From: Typha latifolia
Lineage: Eukaryota > Streptophyta > Magnoliopsida > Poales > Typhaceae
DNA: 64,000 nucleotides
Direction: 5' to 3'
Assembly (NCBI GenBank): GCA_019914945.1
Contig: CM034101.1
Span: 8,939,188 to 9,003,187, forward strand
Shown: in pieces, positions 35,696-49,074 of the stretch
Layout of the letters: the number at the start of each line of letters is the position of its first letter
Numbering within the stretch: the stretch's first letter is position 1
Position numbers and translations under genes: made by a program
Notes under the pieces: model-generated
The model's input: only the letters and a program-made list of their open reading frames with translations
Databases searched by the model: none
Told to the model about the DNA's origin: nothing

Positions 35696-38680
35696 TTAAA
35701 TCACCAATTTTTGGGGCTGACTAGTTATTATTGTCGATTCATCGCCGGATATGGCAAGATCGCTGCTCCTCTCACTTCTTTGTTGAAGGACTATTTTAGA
35801 TGGACGGATGAAGCCCACTTTAGCCTTTGAAAAATTGAAAACAGCAATGACGACGGCACCCGTTCTAGCACTACCGGACTTTACCAAAGAACTCATTATT
35901 GAGTGTGATGCATCGGGTGTTGGCATAGGAGCAGTACTAATGCAAGAAGGACGTCCTATTGTCTATCTTAGCAAGGCTTTATCGCAAAAATATCAGCAAT
36001 TATCGACTTATGAGAGAGAGATATTGGTAATTCTGCATGCGGTGTCAAAGTGGAGGCCTTATTTTATCGGTAGATGATTCATTATCCGAACTGATCAAAG
36101 GAGCCTTTTATACTTTATGGGACAGCGCATACACAATCCGGCACAGCAGCGATGGGTCACAAAATTGCTGAGGTATGATTATAAAATACAATACAAGAAG
36201 GGAACGGAAAATAGAGCGGCGGATGCACTATCGCGCCAACCTGATACCGCCGAGCTTGTAGCCTATTCATCTTCTACCTTTCCCTTCCTTGATGAGCTGA
36301 GGTATGCATGTACATCTAACCCAGATATTTTGAGATTGTTGCAGGAGGTGATGGATAATCCGGAGCGCCATCCCGAGTTGGAGAATCGAGGCGGTTTGTT
36401 GCTAAACTGTGGATGCATTCGAGTGCTCGCAAATGACGGATTGCGGCAGAAATTGTTGGAGCACTTTCACCAAACTCCAGAGGCTGGTTATGAGGGTGTC
36501 TTGAGGACTTATAGGAGGATATCACAGAGTTGTACGTGGCCAGGATTGAGACGGGATGTGAGGAGTTTTGTCCGTGCTTGCGAAGTCTGTCAAAGGGCTA
36601 AAGCAACAATTTTGAAACTGGCCGGATAACTATAGCCTTTACCTATATCAGACCGTGTTTGGGAGGACATTTCTATGGACTTCATAGAGGGTCTTCCGCT
36701 TATACGTGGTTATTTTGTTATCTTTGTGGTGGTTGACAGATTGAGCAAGTATGCACACTTGTCGGCATTGTCACATCTTTTTCAGCTAAGACGGGGGCTG
36801 AAATTTTTGTTAGAGATATTGCTTGATTACATGGCATGCCACGCCTGATTGTCTTGGATTGTGATCGTGTATTTATGAGCGACTTTTGGACTGAGTTTTT
36901 TAGATTGCAAGGGACTCGAATAAGTTTCAGTTCGGCCTACCATCCACAAACGGACGGCCAAACCAAGGTAGTTAATTGAGGCATTGAGCAGTATTTGAGG
37001 TGCTTTGTTGGAGAGATGCCGAGACAATGGTTGGAGTTCTTACCGTAGGCAGAGTGGTCTTATAACACCGCCTACCATAGCAGCATTGGCATGACTCCAT
37101 TTGAGGTGGTGTATGGATGCACAGTTCCGACGTTACGCGCTTATGATCTAGTGGCATCGGCAGATAGGACGGAGGTGGACTTAGCATTGATGGATATAGA
37201 CGCCACATTGAGGAGGTTGCGTGCTCATCTTAAACTTGCTCAAAACCACATGAAGCAAGTTTATGATCGTAGCCATAGGGAGCAGGAGTTTGACATCGGC
37301 AATTGGGTGTTTGTGAGGGTGCAACCGTATCGACAAGTGACCTTACGTACGATGCAAAACTAAAAGTTAGCACATCACTACTTTGGTCCGTTTCGGGTGT
37401 TGGAGCGTATTGGTTCGATTGCATATCGTTTGGAGCTGCCAGAGGAGTCGAGAGTGCACCCTGTCTTTCATGTTTCATTGTTGAGAGATCGCATTGGAGA
37501 GATTATGAGATTGTTGACTCGGTTCTACCGGAGCCATTGGAGGAGATAGATATCGTAGAGCTAGTTCGAGTGCTTGCTAGACGCCGACGACAATATGTGA
37601 TACGATTCGGACTTCACCGACGTCGTCTCGAGCATGGATTCACTTTAGGAGTGTTTTTATTTCATGTTTTAGTGTTTAATTTCCATTAAAATAAGTTTTC
37701 TGTAAGTCGCATTCAAACGCGGGTGGAGTGAGTTCGAACGCTGTTTGTGAATGGGGTTGTGAACGTGGTGAAGAGAATGTACTGTGCATTGGAACGCACT
37801 GTGAACACCTGCATCGCATTCGCAAATACCGACAGGCGCGTTCGATCGCGCGTTCGAACACCTGCATCGCGTTCACAAATCCAGAAGAGCGAACTCGGTG
37901 CGTTCGAATGCGGTCGGGCAAGTTCGAACGCGGTCGACGAAAATTATGTTTTTAGGGTTAATTTGAGTTGTTGGTTAGCCTATAAAAGGATGTGGTAGGC
38001 AACCAAATTGATTATTGATTATTGAGATTGAGTTTTGCCTTGCCTCCTTCGTCTTCTTCGCTCCCGTTCTCTCAATCCCCGGCGACGCCGCTTCTAACCT
38101 CCCTCGTCCGGCTAATCACCCTAGTCCCTTAGGGGTGGCCCTCTTCTCCCCCTTCGTCCAATCTATCCGACACTTGCCCTAATCCTTCCATCAACCACAA
38201 CCCTTCCACCATCACTTTTCACCGGTGCCACCACATTAACGCCGGTCCTCCACCAACCATCATTACCTAGGATCTCGTGCCTCCATTCACGAATCCAAAA
38301 CAGAGCATCCTGATGTTCGTCCACTAAATGGACGGTATCTCGAGATCCACAACTCCGATTCGCCTGAAACTTGATTTGTTGGAAAGCTCTTTTCTACGGA
38401 GACACCATATCAAAATTGCACATCGATCCAACGGCGGAATATTTCGGGATCTTATTTCAAAGTTCTGTGCCAAATCTAGTCCAGATCAAGAATTGGAAGA
38501 GATCGACCCTTCACCAAAAAGGCGTGATCGTATCAATATGGTACTAGATTGGAGATCGAGATTCTAGTTTAGTGGCTTGGCAAGCCATCTGATGAGTCGA
38601 CATGGGACTTGGAGACTAATATCTTGGAGCATTTCCCAGACTTTTCATCTTGAGGGCAAGGTGGGGAAAGCGTGATGGGC
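35696..38680 (+). pseudogene. Family-B Gypsy pol (RT end to chromodomain), split by a solo LTR
   Basis: It begins at the end of RT ([16 protein letters not shown]). RNase H (35808-36230: [19 protein letters not shown]) holds one stop at 36075. The integrase zinc finger (about 36465-36600: HFHQTP..GYEG..CEVCQR) has a His to Tyr change. The integrase core (about 36650-37140) is broken by frameshifts. The C-terminus (about 37140-37592) is interrupted by the solo E LTR with ATATG duplication. The chromodomain-like end resumes at 38541 and finishes at about 38652. A purine-rich tract (GGTGGGGAAAGCGTGATGGG) precedes the 3' LTR at 38681. The 5' half is missing. Confidence 0.82.
37598..38535 (+). mobile_element. 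Solo E LTR with 5-bp target duplication
   Basis: 938 bp, TGATACGATT to GATCGTATCA, flanked by ATATG (37593-37597 and 38536-38540). The host reading CGACGACA..TGGTACTAG on both sides matches uninterrupted element B near 9440. The GTTCGAAC array (37709-37938) has lost some CpGs (GCATTCAAACGC). TATA box at 37981. Confidence 0.93.
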
Positions 38681-38987
38681 TGATACACTTAGTTAGGATC
38701 TTTTCTTATTGCATTAGGTATTTATTTTCATTAAAATAAAATTCCTATAGGTCGCGTTCGAACGCAGGCGGAGTCGCATTCGAACGCTTGTGAACCCTTG
38801 TGAACACCTTGTGAATGCTTGTGAACATCTTGTGAATGCTTGTGAACGCCATGTGAATGCTCACGTTTGTGAACGCCTTGTGAACGCCTTGTGAACGCGT
38901 TTGTGAACGCCTCCATTCGAACGACCTGTGAACGCTTGTGTCGCGTTCGCAAATCCAGAGAAGGGGATTTTTGAGTGCGTTCGAACG
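38681..38987 (+). repeat. B-type 3' LTR, left part (with GTTCGAAC block)
   Basis: It starts TGATACACTTAGTTAGG. Unlike the B LTRs at 5677 and 9583 it contains a GTTCGAAC and TGTGAACGC block from 38753. It is interrupted at 38987 by an X solo LTR and resumes at 45119. Confidence 0.85.
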
Positions 38988-39093
38988 TGTAACAACCTAT
39001 CCTTAAAAACATAAAAAAATAAGAAAAAATTATTATTTTATCTTTGCATGGGCACGACGTGGCTGACCACAGTGTAGCCGCAGCCACCGCCAA

Positions 39094-42000
39094 TGTAACA
39101 ACGCAATCCCAAAAAAAAAAAAAAAAAAAAAAAAAACCTAGTTACATGGCACGACGTGGCCGACCATAGTGTAGCCGGCCTCGTGCCATGCAGTGGCAGG
39201 AGGGGAGCGTGCCACTCCCCCCGCACGTCGCCGCAGCCAACGGATTGCGGCCATCTAGCCGCGGCGGGCCTCAGCGCCGCCGCAGCCACCGCCAAGAACC
39301 CCCTACTGCCTCTCTTTCTCCCTCTACATCTCTCTTTCTCCCACTCTCTCTCTTGGTCTTTCTCTCTCTCCTCCTCCCCTCAAACTCTCTCTCTCTCTCT
39401 CAAACTTTCTCTCTTTTTCCTCGTGCTGCTGCCGACCTGCCACCACGGGGTAAGTTTCCCACTTTCCCTCTCCCTCTCTCTCTCTCTCTTTCTCTCTCTA
39501 TCTAGCTCTCTTTCTCTTGCCTTGGGCTCGGGCTCGTCAGAGTCGAGTCGCCGGCGAGAGGCCGGCCGCTGGATGGCCACCAGCGGCCGGTGCCCTCCCC
39601 GCCGGCCCGGGTCCGCAACCCCCTCCCTCACCTCCTCTCTTTCTTCTCTTCCTCTCCTCCTCTTCTTCTTCTTCTTCTTTTTCTCCTTCTTCCTCAGCTC
39701 CTTCTCTTTCTTTCTACACAGTGTTGGGCTCGGCCCAGCACTGTAGCAGACAGCCCAGCACTGATTGCAGATTTAATTAATTTATTAATTAATTATTTTA
39801 TTTATGTTATTTATTTGGGTATTTTTCTTCTTAATTAATGCAAATAGATTATTTAGACATTAACTATTTTAATAATATTATATATTCTTGAATATAATTA
39901 TTATTAATTATAATTTGTATAGCTAATGATTAATTAGGTATAAATATAGGTAATACTTATATTTATTATTTATATCCCTATTAGAGTAATATATAGATTT
40001 GTAAATTATAATTATCAAATTTATATACTATTATTCTTATGAGATACATTTTAAGTAATTCTAATAATCTATTATACATTATTATTTTGTAACAAATAAA
40101 ATACTAGGCTTATGTATTTATTTATTATTTTATAAAGTAGTGATTATATAGTTCTAATTAATCAAGATATAATTATAATTAGTTTTTTTATCTATATTTA
40201 TAGTTTTATTTTTAAAATCTAGCTAGTTATAAAGATAAGTAGAAATTCTAAAACCTACTAAATCATCTTATATTACATGAACGGATTTTAATTAGATGAA
40301 CTGCTAACGTCATGCTACTTAATTATTTTCAGACCCTGAACCCCTTTATTTGAGACCCCGTGGATCTTATTAGCGATGAGTTGTCATTTGGTTGAGTTGT
40401 CATACGAGGGATACGTGGTTTGCGTCTTCTATTCAAGGGTGAGTAGTCTTATCCCCTATATCCCTTTCTCAAATTAGGTTATATTATATATTATGTACAT
40501 GCATGTTTTGGCCTCCAGCATGATTATATGACTTTATTTAGAGATGATTTCAGTCGAGCATACTTTATTATGCATTTGATTAGGCTGATCTGGGATATAA
40601 ATACATTTGTGATATATAGAGATGAATGGAGATGATTATACTGTTCAAATTTTATACCGAGATGATCTCTAGCATGAGTGTGCATGTGATAGACTAGTAG
40701 GAGTATGCATGTGTTGACTATATAGTTTGAGACTACATTGTATTATTTTTCTCTTGATTCTTATTCCACCTAAATTCATGTTATGCATTGACTTTTTATC
40801 GTACTAGATATATGCATGTGATCTGACATTTAGAATGAAAGCATGAAATGTGATTGATAGGATAGTTGATAGAAAGTGTGAGGATACCCGAGTAGGTGCC
40901 AACGTTAGGGGTGCCTGGAGTGATGATTATGGTCGCTGATATGCGATATCTCGTGGCCCATGTCCGAGGTCAGTTGAGTCTGTGCGCATAGACAATCAGA
41001 CACATGCCGTTCGCCAGGGCATATGTGGCGAGTTATCGTGACGAGATTTCTATCAACTATGTGGGGTGCCCAGTCTGGATGGATGTTGATACCCTTAGAG
41101 GATGGCAAGATATGGTTATATTTGAGATACTCCTCGCGGATGGCAAAGTATGCTTGGAGCCTTCGGGCAGGATGTTGAGACTGGGTACCGGGGGTTGACT
41201 GTGCACAGTGGTCTAGTATGATGATATTATACCGAGATGTCGGTGATGATTATGATGTTGAGAAATGCATATGATTTCATTATCATTTGGTTACCTGATT
41301 ATCGAGTGGTCAATATACATCATATATGATTGCATTTGATATCATAACGTGGTCATGGTCGGCATGCATCATGTGTCATATTTGAGAGAGAGTTATGATG
41401 ATAGTATGATACGGAGATTTGTTTACTCATGGTAGAGGATTATATACTTTTATCAGTTATGACATGTTATCTACTTTTCATTTATATATTATTGAGGATA
41501 CATTCATATACTCATTTATGACATGATACTCTTTCTGATTCATATTATCCAGTACATGATTCACTCTCTGTTTGGCATCACTGATTCGGGGTAAGGTTTA
41601 TTCACTGAGCCTTTTGCTCATGATTCTCTTTATTTTTCTTTTCTAAACCCTCAGGTTTGTGGTACGTGATAGCGACCTGAGATATCTTGAGAAGATATTT
41701 TAAAATGATGATGAGGTGAGCTATTGATGCGAGATGGTATAGAGGATAGTTTAACCAGACATTGAGTTGTATCATTGTTTGTTATATTTGTACCTTATTG
41801 TATCAGATGATGATTTGTATAGTATATGTCAGATTTTATAGCACTCGTGTATCAATTGTTTAGTTCTATCTTGATGGTTTGTTGTGGCCTGTGTGGGTCC
41901 TGCCAGATTATATAGTGGTCTAGTGTATATTATTATGGACGTGGATATTCATATGTTAACAGATTTATTTGGTTGATAGTATGATTTATTTGGCGATGGA

Positions 42001-42167
42001 TTATGTGATCATGGATATGTTAGCAAGTATTATTTGATGATATCATAATTGTATGTGCACAGGAGTGTATTTGTGCGTGACGGGCCCCGCCCGACCTATT
42101 GCGTGCGCCGCGCGTGCCGTGTGGGCGCATGGGCGTGCACGTGCATGTGCCGGGCGGGGGCGTTACA
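39094..42167 (+). mobile_element. Inner X solo LTR nested in the outer one
   Basis: 3074 bp, TGTAACAACG to GGGCGTTACA, flanked by GCCAA (39089-39093 and 42168-42172). It interrupts the outer LTR at its GCC-rich start, just before the CT tract, and both halves align with other X LTRs. A poly-A run lies at 39111-39136. It carries only two degenerate hairpin units (41090-41150). Confidence 0.92.
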
Positions 42168-42172
42168 GCCAA

Positions 42173-42204
42173 CCCCTCCCACCACCTCTCTTTCTCCCTC
42201 TCTT

Positions 42205-42280
<76 letters not shown>

Positions 42281-45113
42281 ACCGAGGCCGGCCTATCGTC
42301 GCCGTCGCCATCCTTGGAAACCGCCGCCGCCACCTCTACGAGCGTCGGTGTGCTCTTTCTCCTTCTTTCTCTTCTTCTCTCTTCTTCTCTCTCTCTCTCA
42401 CTATCCCTCTCTCTCTCTCTCTCACTATCCCTCTCTCTCTCTCACTATCTCTCTCTCTCTTTCTCATTTTCTTGCTTTGGGCTCAGGCCCATCGGAGTCG
42501 AGCCACCGGTGAGAGGCCGGCAGCTCGCTGGCCACCAGCTGCTGGTGCCCTCCCCACCGACCCAGGTCTGCACCTCCCTCCCCTCCTCCCTTCTTCTTCT
42601 TCTTCTCTTCCTCCTTCTTCTTCTTCTTCTTCTTTCTTTCTTTTTCTTCTCCTTCCTCGGCTTCTGCTCCTTATTTTTTCTACACAGTGTTGGGCTCGGC
42701 ACTAATGGCAGTGTTTTTCTAATTAATTAGTTATTTATTTATTTATTTTATTGATGTTATTTATTTAGGTTTTTCCTTCTTAATTAATGCAAATAAATTA
42801 TTAAGACATTAATTATATTAATAATATATATATATTCTTCAATATGATAAGTATTAATTATAATCAATGATTAATTAGGTATAAATATAAGTAATACTCA
42901 TATTTATTTATTTATATCTCTATTAGACTAATATATAGATTTGTAAATTGTAATTATCAAATTTATATACTAATATTTTTATGAGATACATTTTAAATAA
43001 TTCTAATAATTTATTATACATTATTATTTTGTAACAAATAAAATAATCGACTTATGTATTTAGTTATTATTTTATAAAGTAATGACTACATAGTCCCTAA
43101 TTAATCAAGATATAATTTAATTATAATTAGGTTTTTATCTATATTTATATTTTTATTTATAATTAAAAATCTAGCCAGTTACAAAAATAAGTAGAAATTC
43201 TAAAAACTAATAAATCATCATATTTTACTCGAACGGATTATAATAGGATAAACAATTAACTTTATGTTACTTAAACATTTTCAGATCCCGAACATCTTAT
43301 TTGAGACTCTGTGGACCTTGCTAGCGATGAGTGTCACTCGGTTGATTTGGTGAATGTAAGGGACACGTGGTTTGCGTCTTCTGTTCAGGGTGAGTAGTCT
43401 TATCCCCTAGACGCCTTTCTCAAATTAGGTTATATTATATATTATGTACATACATGTTTTGGCCTCCAGCATGATTATATGTCTTTATCTAGAGATGATT
43501 ATAGTCGAGCATATTTTATCATGTATTTGATTAGGTTGATCTAAGATATGAGTACATTGGTGATATATGAAGATGATTATACTATTATAGTTTTTATGTT
43601 GGGATGATCTCTATCATAAGTATGTATGTAATAGATTAGAATGAGTATGCATGTGTTGACTACATGATCGGAGACTATATTACATTATTTTTCCCTTCAT
43701 TCCTGTTCCACCTAAATTCCTGTTATACATTAACTTATTATCGTACTGGATATATGCATATGATCTATCATTTAGAAGGAAAGCATGAAATGTGATTGAT
43801 AGGATAGTTGATGGAAAGCGTGAGGATACCCGAGTAGGCGCCATGGTTAGGGGTGCCTGGAGTGATGATTATGGTCGCTGATATGCGATATCTCGTGGCC
43901 CATGTCCGAGGTTAGTTGAGTCTGTGCGCATAGACAATCAGACACATACCGTTTGTCAGGGTATATGTGGCGAGTTATCCTTAGAGATTTCTATCAACTA
44001 TGTGGGTGTCTGGTCTGGATGGATGTTGATACCCTAACAAGTGGTGGGGTATGATTATATTTGAGATACTCTTGCGGGTCGCGGAGTATGCTCTGAGCCT
44101 TCGAACATGATGTTGAGATCGGGTACTGGGTGTTGACTATGCACAGTGGTCTAGTATGATGATATTATACTGAGATGTCGGTGATAATCGTGATGTTAAG
44201 AAATGCATATGATTTCATTATCATTTGTTATATCTAATTATCAAATGGTCAATATGCATCATAGGCAGTTGCATTTGATATCATAGCATGATCATGATCG
44301 GCATGCATCATATGTGTTATATTTGAGAGAGAGTTATGATGATGGTACGATATGGAGATTTATTTATACATTATCGAGGATTATATATTTTATCAGTTAT
44401 GACATGACATGTTATCTATTTTTCATTTATGTATTATTAATGAACATTCATATACTCATTCATGACATGATGCTCTTTCTGATTCATATTATCCAGTACA
44501 TGATTTACTCTCTATTTGGCATCACTGATTCGGGATAATTCACTGAGCCTTTTGCTCATAACTCTCTTTATTTCTTTCTTTTTAACCCCCACAGATATTA
44601 TGTTACGTGATATTGCCTTGAGAGACCCTGATGAGATATTTTAGAGCAAAGATGAGGTAAGCTATAGATGCGAGACAGTATAGATGATAGTTTATATAGA
44701 AATTGAGTTGTACTAGTATTCGATATTTGTACTCTTTTGTATCAGACGATAATTTGTATGATACAGGTCGACTCATGGCGTACTCTTGTATTAGTTATTT
44801 TAGATGTATCTTGATAGTTTATTGTGGCATGTGTGGGTCCTGCCAGATTATGTAGTGGTTTAATGTATATTATTGTGGACTAGGATATTCAAATGTTAAC
44901 AGGTTAATTTGGTTAATAGTATGATTTATCTGGTGATGGATTATGTGATCATGGATAGGTTAGAAGGTTTTATTTGATGATGTCATGATTATATGTGCAC
45001 AAGAGAGTATCTGTGCGTGATGGGCCTCGTCTGACTTGTCGTGTGCACCGCGCATGCCGTGTAGGCGCGTGGGCATGGGCGTGCACGTGCCCGTGCCGGG
45101 CTGGGGCGTTTCA
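42173..45113 (+). repeat. Right part of the outer X LTR
   Basis: It holds CT microsatellite runs (about 42186-42275 and 42390-42470), an AT-rich middle, CACTGATTCGGGATAATTC (about 44523) and a CG-rich end. It continues the 106 bases at 38988-39093. Confidence 0.88.
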
Positions 45114-45118
45114 AAACA

Positions 45119-45378
45119 CGATCGAGCGCATTCGAACGCGATCGACGAAAATCCTCTAGAATTAGGATTTCATATTGTTTTAGGACTTGTTGGCTAGCCT
45201 CTATAAATATGTGGATGGCAACCAACTTTAAATTGAAATTGGATTCTTGATTTCTTGCCTCCTATCTTCTCTCTAGACTCCTCTCTCCTCCCTCTTCACC
45301 ATCCTTCCACCTCTACCGTTGGCAATGTTTCTCCTATTTCGAATCTCCCCTCTTCTTTGGGAGCTCACTAGCGCTCGA
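45119..45378 (+). repeat. B-type 3' LTR, right part
   Basis: It resumes the array (GCGCATTCGAACGCGATCG), then AGGATTTCATATTGTTTTAG and the TATA box CTATAAATATGTGG (about 45202), then the CT-rich leader. It diverges at about 45378. Confidence 0.8.
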
Positions 45379-47480
45379 TGGAGGTGGTGATTAAAAATTT
45401 CTTTATTAAGGCAACGTCTTCAAGCTATCATAATTCTATTTATCATTATTATATGAATAATGGTTATATATCTTATTCATATCCTATTAGAAGTGATAGT
45501 TATGTACTAAGTTCTTAAGAACCTTATTTATGTTGGAACCAAAATGGTTTGTGTTCCAAAATAGAAAACTTGTGTAGCTTTTGTTTAAGCTAACCTAATT
45601 GGACTCAAGAGAGATTGGGTACCAAATTTCAATGTGTATTTTTAATTTTTATAGGTATGTTTAAAATCTAAAGACAGATAGTAGATGGTTCTTAGATCTT
45701 GCTTGCTCAAGAAATATGACCAGAGATAAATCAAAGTTCGTAACATTAGCACCCAAAGATGGACGATATGTCATATTTGGAGACAATAGTAAAGGAAAAA
45801 TTATTGGTATTAGTAGTATCATTAAAATTGTTTCTCTTATCATTAATAATATTTTACTTGGGATTGAATCATAATCTTTTGAGTATTAGTCAATTATGTG
45901 ATAAAGAAAATAGAATTATATTTGAGAAATCTTATTATACATTAGAAAGTATTAAATATAATAAGACTTTATTTGTTGCATATAAACATGAAATTATTTA
46001 CATTGTTGTTTTTAAAGATATTTCTTATTTATTTGTTGAATATAAACATGAAATTATTTCTTTCAAGAATGTTTCAATTGATGATTATGTTATAGATATT
46101 TATCAAAGTTTAGAGAAAATAACCATTCAATATAATAAAAAGGAGTTATATGTAAGAATCCATAAGAAGAAAGCTAAAATATAATCAAAGAGATGAAGGC
46201 AATGCTCAATTATTACCAAAATAATGAAGGTATGGTCATAATCATCTTAAAAATCTAATCATAAGAAATCTATCGGAAGGTATTAAAAATTGCTCTTCAC
46301 TTCATAATATTTATAGTAATAGCTTTTCTCTCTCAAATAGAGCCAAAATGGATTGAAAAAACCTGTTTTTTAGCTTTGCAAGAAGAGATTAATCGATTTG
46401 AGAGAAATCAAGTTTGGACCTTAGTACCTAGACCAAATAACCATTCCATAATTGGTACTAAATAGAATTTTTAAGTAAAATAGATGAATCTGATGTCATA
46501 ATTAGAAACAAAGCTAGATTAGTAGGCCAAGGTTTCAATCAAGAAGAATAAATTGAATTTTATGAAATATTTGCACTGTAAGCTAGACTTGAAGCAATTA
46601 GAATGCTACTTGCAATTATATTTTTTTAAAAGATTATAAATAATATGAAATGGATGTTAAATGTGCTTTTCTAAATAGTTTTATTTCGAAGGAAGTTTAT
46701 GTAGAACAATCTCTTAGTTTTCAAAGTTCAAAATTCGGCCTTTAAATATACAAAAACTTTATATGGTTTAAAATAAGCATTTAGAGCATGATATAAAAGA
46801 TTAAGCAAATTTCTTATTGATAATGGTTTCACAAGAAGAAAACTAGAAACTATCTTTATACAAATAAAAGATCATGGCATGCTTATTATTTAAATTTATT
46901 TTAATAATATTATATTTGGTGCTACTAATAAAAGCTTGTGCAAAGAATTTGCTAAGTGTATTCAAGGTGAATTTGAGATGAGCATGATGGTGTAAATTAT
47001 TTTCTTGGACTCTAAATTAAGCAATTAAAGGATGTCATTTTTATTAACTAATCTAAATATACAAATAATTTACTTAAAAGGTTTGGGATGAAAAATTCAA
47101 AACCAATTGAAACTCTAATAAGTCCATCAATGAAGCTAGACAAAGATGAAAATAGTAAACCCGTAGATGAAAAAAAAGCATCGAGGTATAATTGGCTCTT
47201 TACTATTCTTAATGGCAAGTAGGCCGGGTATCATGTTTAGTATTGATATGTGTGCTAAATTTCAATCATGTCCGAAAAAATGTTATATAATAGCCGTTAA
47301 ACATATTTTTTGATATTTATTGGGCACTCAAAATTTCGGATTATGGTATCCTAAGAATGTTCATTTTGATCTTATTGATTTTTTCAATGCGGATTTTGTT
47401 GGTTGTAGAATCGATCCAAAAGGTACTAGTAACTCTTGTCAATGTCTTGGACCTTGTCTTGTATCTTGGTTTAGTAAAAG
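45379..47480 (+). pseudogene. Ty1/Copia pol remnant (AT-rich, many stops)
   Basis: Recognisable parts: the pre-integrase region (LLSISQLCDKENRIIFEK, about 45876-45930), RT (NKARLVGQGFNQEE, about 46505-46550; YTKTLYGLK, about 46750-46775) and degraded RNase H before 47480. Stops interrupt every domain and no frame exceeds 141 codons. LTR-like sequence follows at 47500. The AT content is far higher than that of the Gypsy elements, which fits an older insertion. Confidence 0.7.
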
Positions 47481-47489
47481 AAAATAAAA

Positions 47490-47700
47490 CTTGGTAGCTT
47501 GTGGTTTCTGAGTGTGAGATTTGATAGATCTTTTGAAAGAAGTTGGTGTGATTTGAGAGATAAATATCTTGTGTAATGGTTGATAGCACATTGGTAAGTT
47601 AGTGTGATATGTCTTTTAGTACATAGTGAATTTTTAAGGAAGAAGCCTTGAAGAGTGAACATAGGCATTAGCCGAACCACTATATATCCTCGTGTCACAT
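47490..47700 (+). repeat. Copia LTR relic
   Basis: It matches the split Copia LTR at 32110-32192 and 35594-35695: GATAGATCTTTTGAAAGAAG, TTGGTAAGTTAGTGTGATAT, GTCTTTTAGTACATAGTGAA. It gives the uninterrupted reading of the X insertion site. The 3' boundary is unclear. Confidence 0.6.
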
Positions 47701-48655
47701 TCTCTTTCTCTTTTCTTTGCTTATTTTATTTAAGTTTTCATAGTATAATCATATGCATAAGCATAAAGTTACTTATTTATATTCTCTTAAAATGAAGCTT
47801 TGAATTTCTCATTGTCATCATAATTTATATTTATACTTACTTAGTTTTCATCAATTTTATTTAGTTTGTAAACCTAATGCACCCCCTTCTTGGGTTGCCT
47901 AGTCAGGCCAATAAAGTAAAAAAATGATTCTCAATAGTTGTTTCTATTTTACCTTCCATGTTATTATGCTTTAATATTATTATTTTTAGAGAAAGTCTAG
48001 AGAAGAGGTTATTTTAAATGCATAGTTACAAGACAAATAGAGGGTGAATCAATTAGGGGTGAAAACTGGTCGATTAACTTCGACTTGATGCAATATAATA
48101 TCCAGATCAAATTGATTCTGGATACTAAAATAGGATTACAAAAATGTCTAGCTTTAGATCCCGATACATATTAATCCTGATATTGAATAAAATTAGACAA
48201 AACTGTCTCTCATTCATTCATCACTCGGTCTCCCTCCCATTGTCACTACACTCTATCATGAGGTGGTGAAGGTCGGCCATATGCTTGGGAGGCTTATGGA
48301 GGTAGATGTTGGCTAGAGTTTGGAGGTAGAGTTGGGATTTCTAGATTAGAACTACTCCTAAGAAAATAAACAGCTACGATGAAAAGAGTAAATGTGATAT
48401 AATAAAATTGCTAAACCAATATTTATTCCCTCATTTCCTCTCCTCAAATAAATAATGACTATGTTGCGGGTCGTGACTATGACACAGATTGGACCTAACC
48501 AGCCCGCTACGAATTGGATCATCTTATTTTTGAAGAATAAGGATTTTTGGCTGGGCTTTTCAAACGCCAAGAAGGGTCATTCAAAAGTAGCATTCAAATG
48601 CCTACATAGTGTTCCCACATATAGAGGTAATATTTTGGCTATTCGAATGGCTTCA
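47701..48655. other. No recognisable gene
   Basis: AT-rich sequence with scattered short ORFs below 80 codons. No domain, LTR end or RNA gene was recognised. Confidence 0.5.
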
Positions 48656-49074
48656 CGAGGTTATCCCTTTGTCGAGGTTATAAATTGAGGTTATCCCTGT
48701 GTCACTTCTCCCTCCTCAGTTTGGTGACCAATTCCACTTGGAACCCCCTTTCTCCCGTCTTGACTTATTCTAGGAACTAACCAATCTACCACAGCTAGTT
48801 TCCACTTCCATAACCCTACCAATATCATCAATTTCCATCATTCATGTCCATTCTACCATTCCTGACCTTTGGTTTGATGTACCAATCCAATCAACAAGAT
48901 CTAGGTTTGTGTTGGATTCTTAACTTCTGGAGGAATAACATGTCTTAATATCAAATAATTTAAATGGTTAGATTGATCCTTGTTGCCTTCAAAAATTCCA
49001 TGTTAAGGTCTATCCGGAGTTGCAATTAAAATCACAACCATCTTCCTCAAGGACAATTGTACCAAGTTAGTATC
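48656..49074 (+). repeat. LTR 3'-end fragment, G-related
   Basis: Leader-like sequence (CTTCTCCCTCCTCAG onward) resembles the G LTR leader. It ends in ACAATTGTACCAAGTTAGTATC, a decayed LTR end plus primer-binding site, just before the G LTR at 49075. Confidence 0.5.

Larger units (their letters stand above)
38988..45113 (+). mobile_element. Outer X solo LTR, itself interrupted
   Basis: It starts TGTAACAACC at 38988 and ends GGGGCGTTTCA at 45113. The flanks are GAACG (38983-38987) and AAACA (45114-45118), which fit a target duplication with two G-to-A changes. The surrounding host sequence lines up across the gap with the E-type array. Without the inner insertion it is about 3.05 kb. There is no internal coding sequence. 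Confidence 0.82.

Noticed and set aside
46045..46184. Part of the 141-codon ORF in the AT-rich Copia region as a separate gene
   Set aside because: It is continuous with Copia pre-integrase sequence and ends at a stop in a decayed pol.
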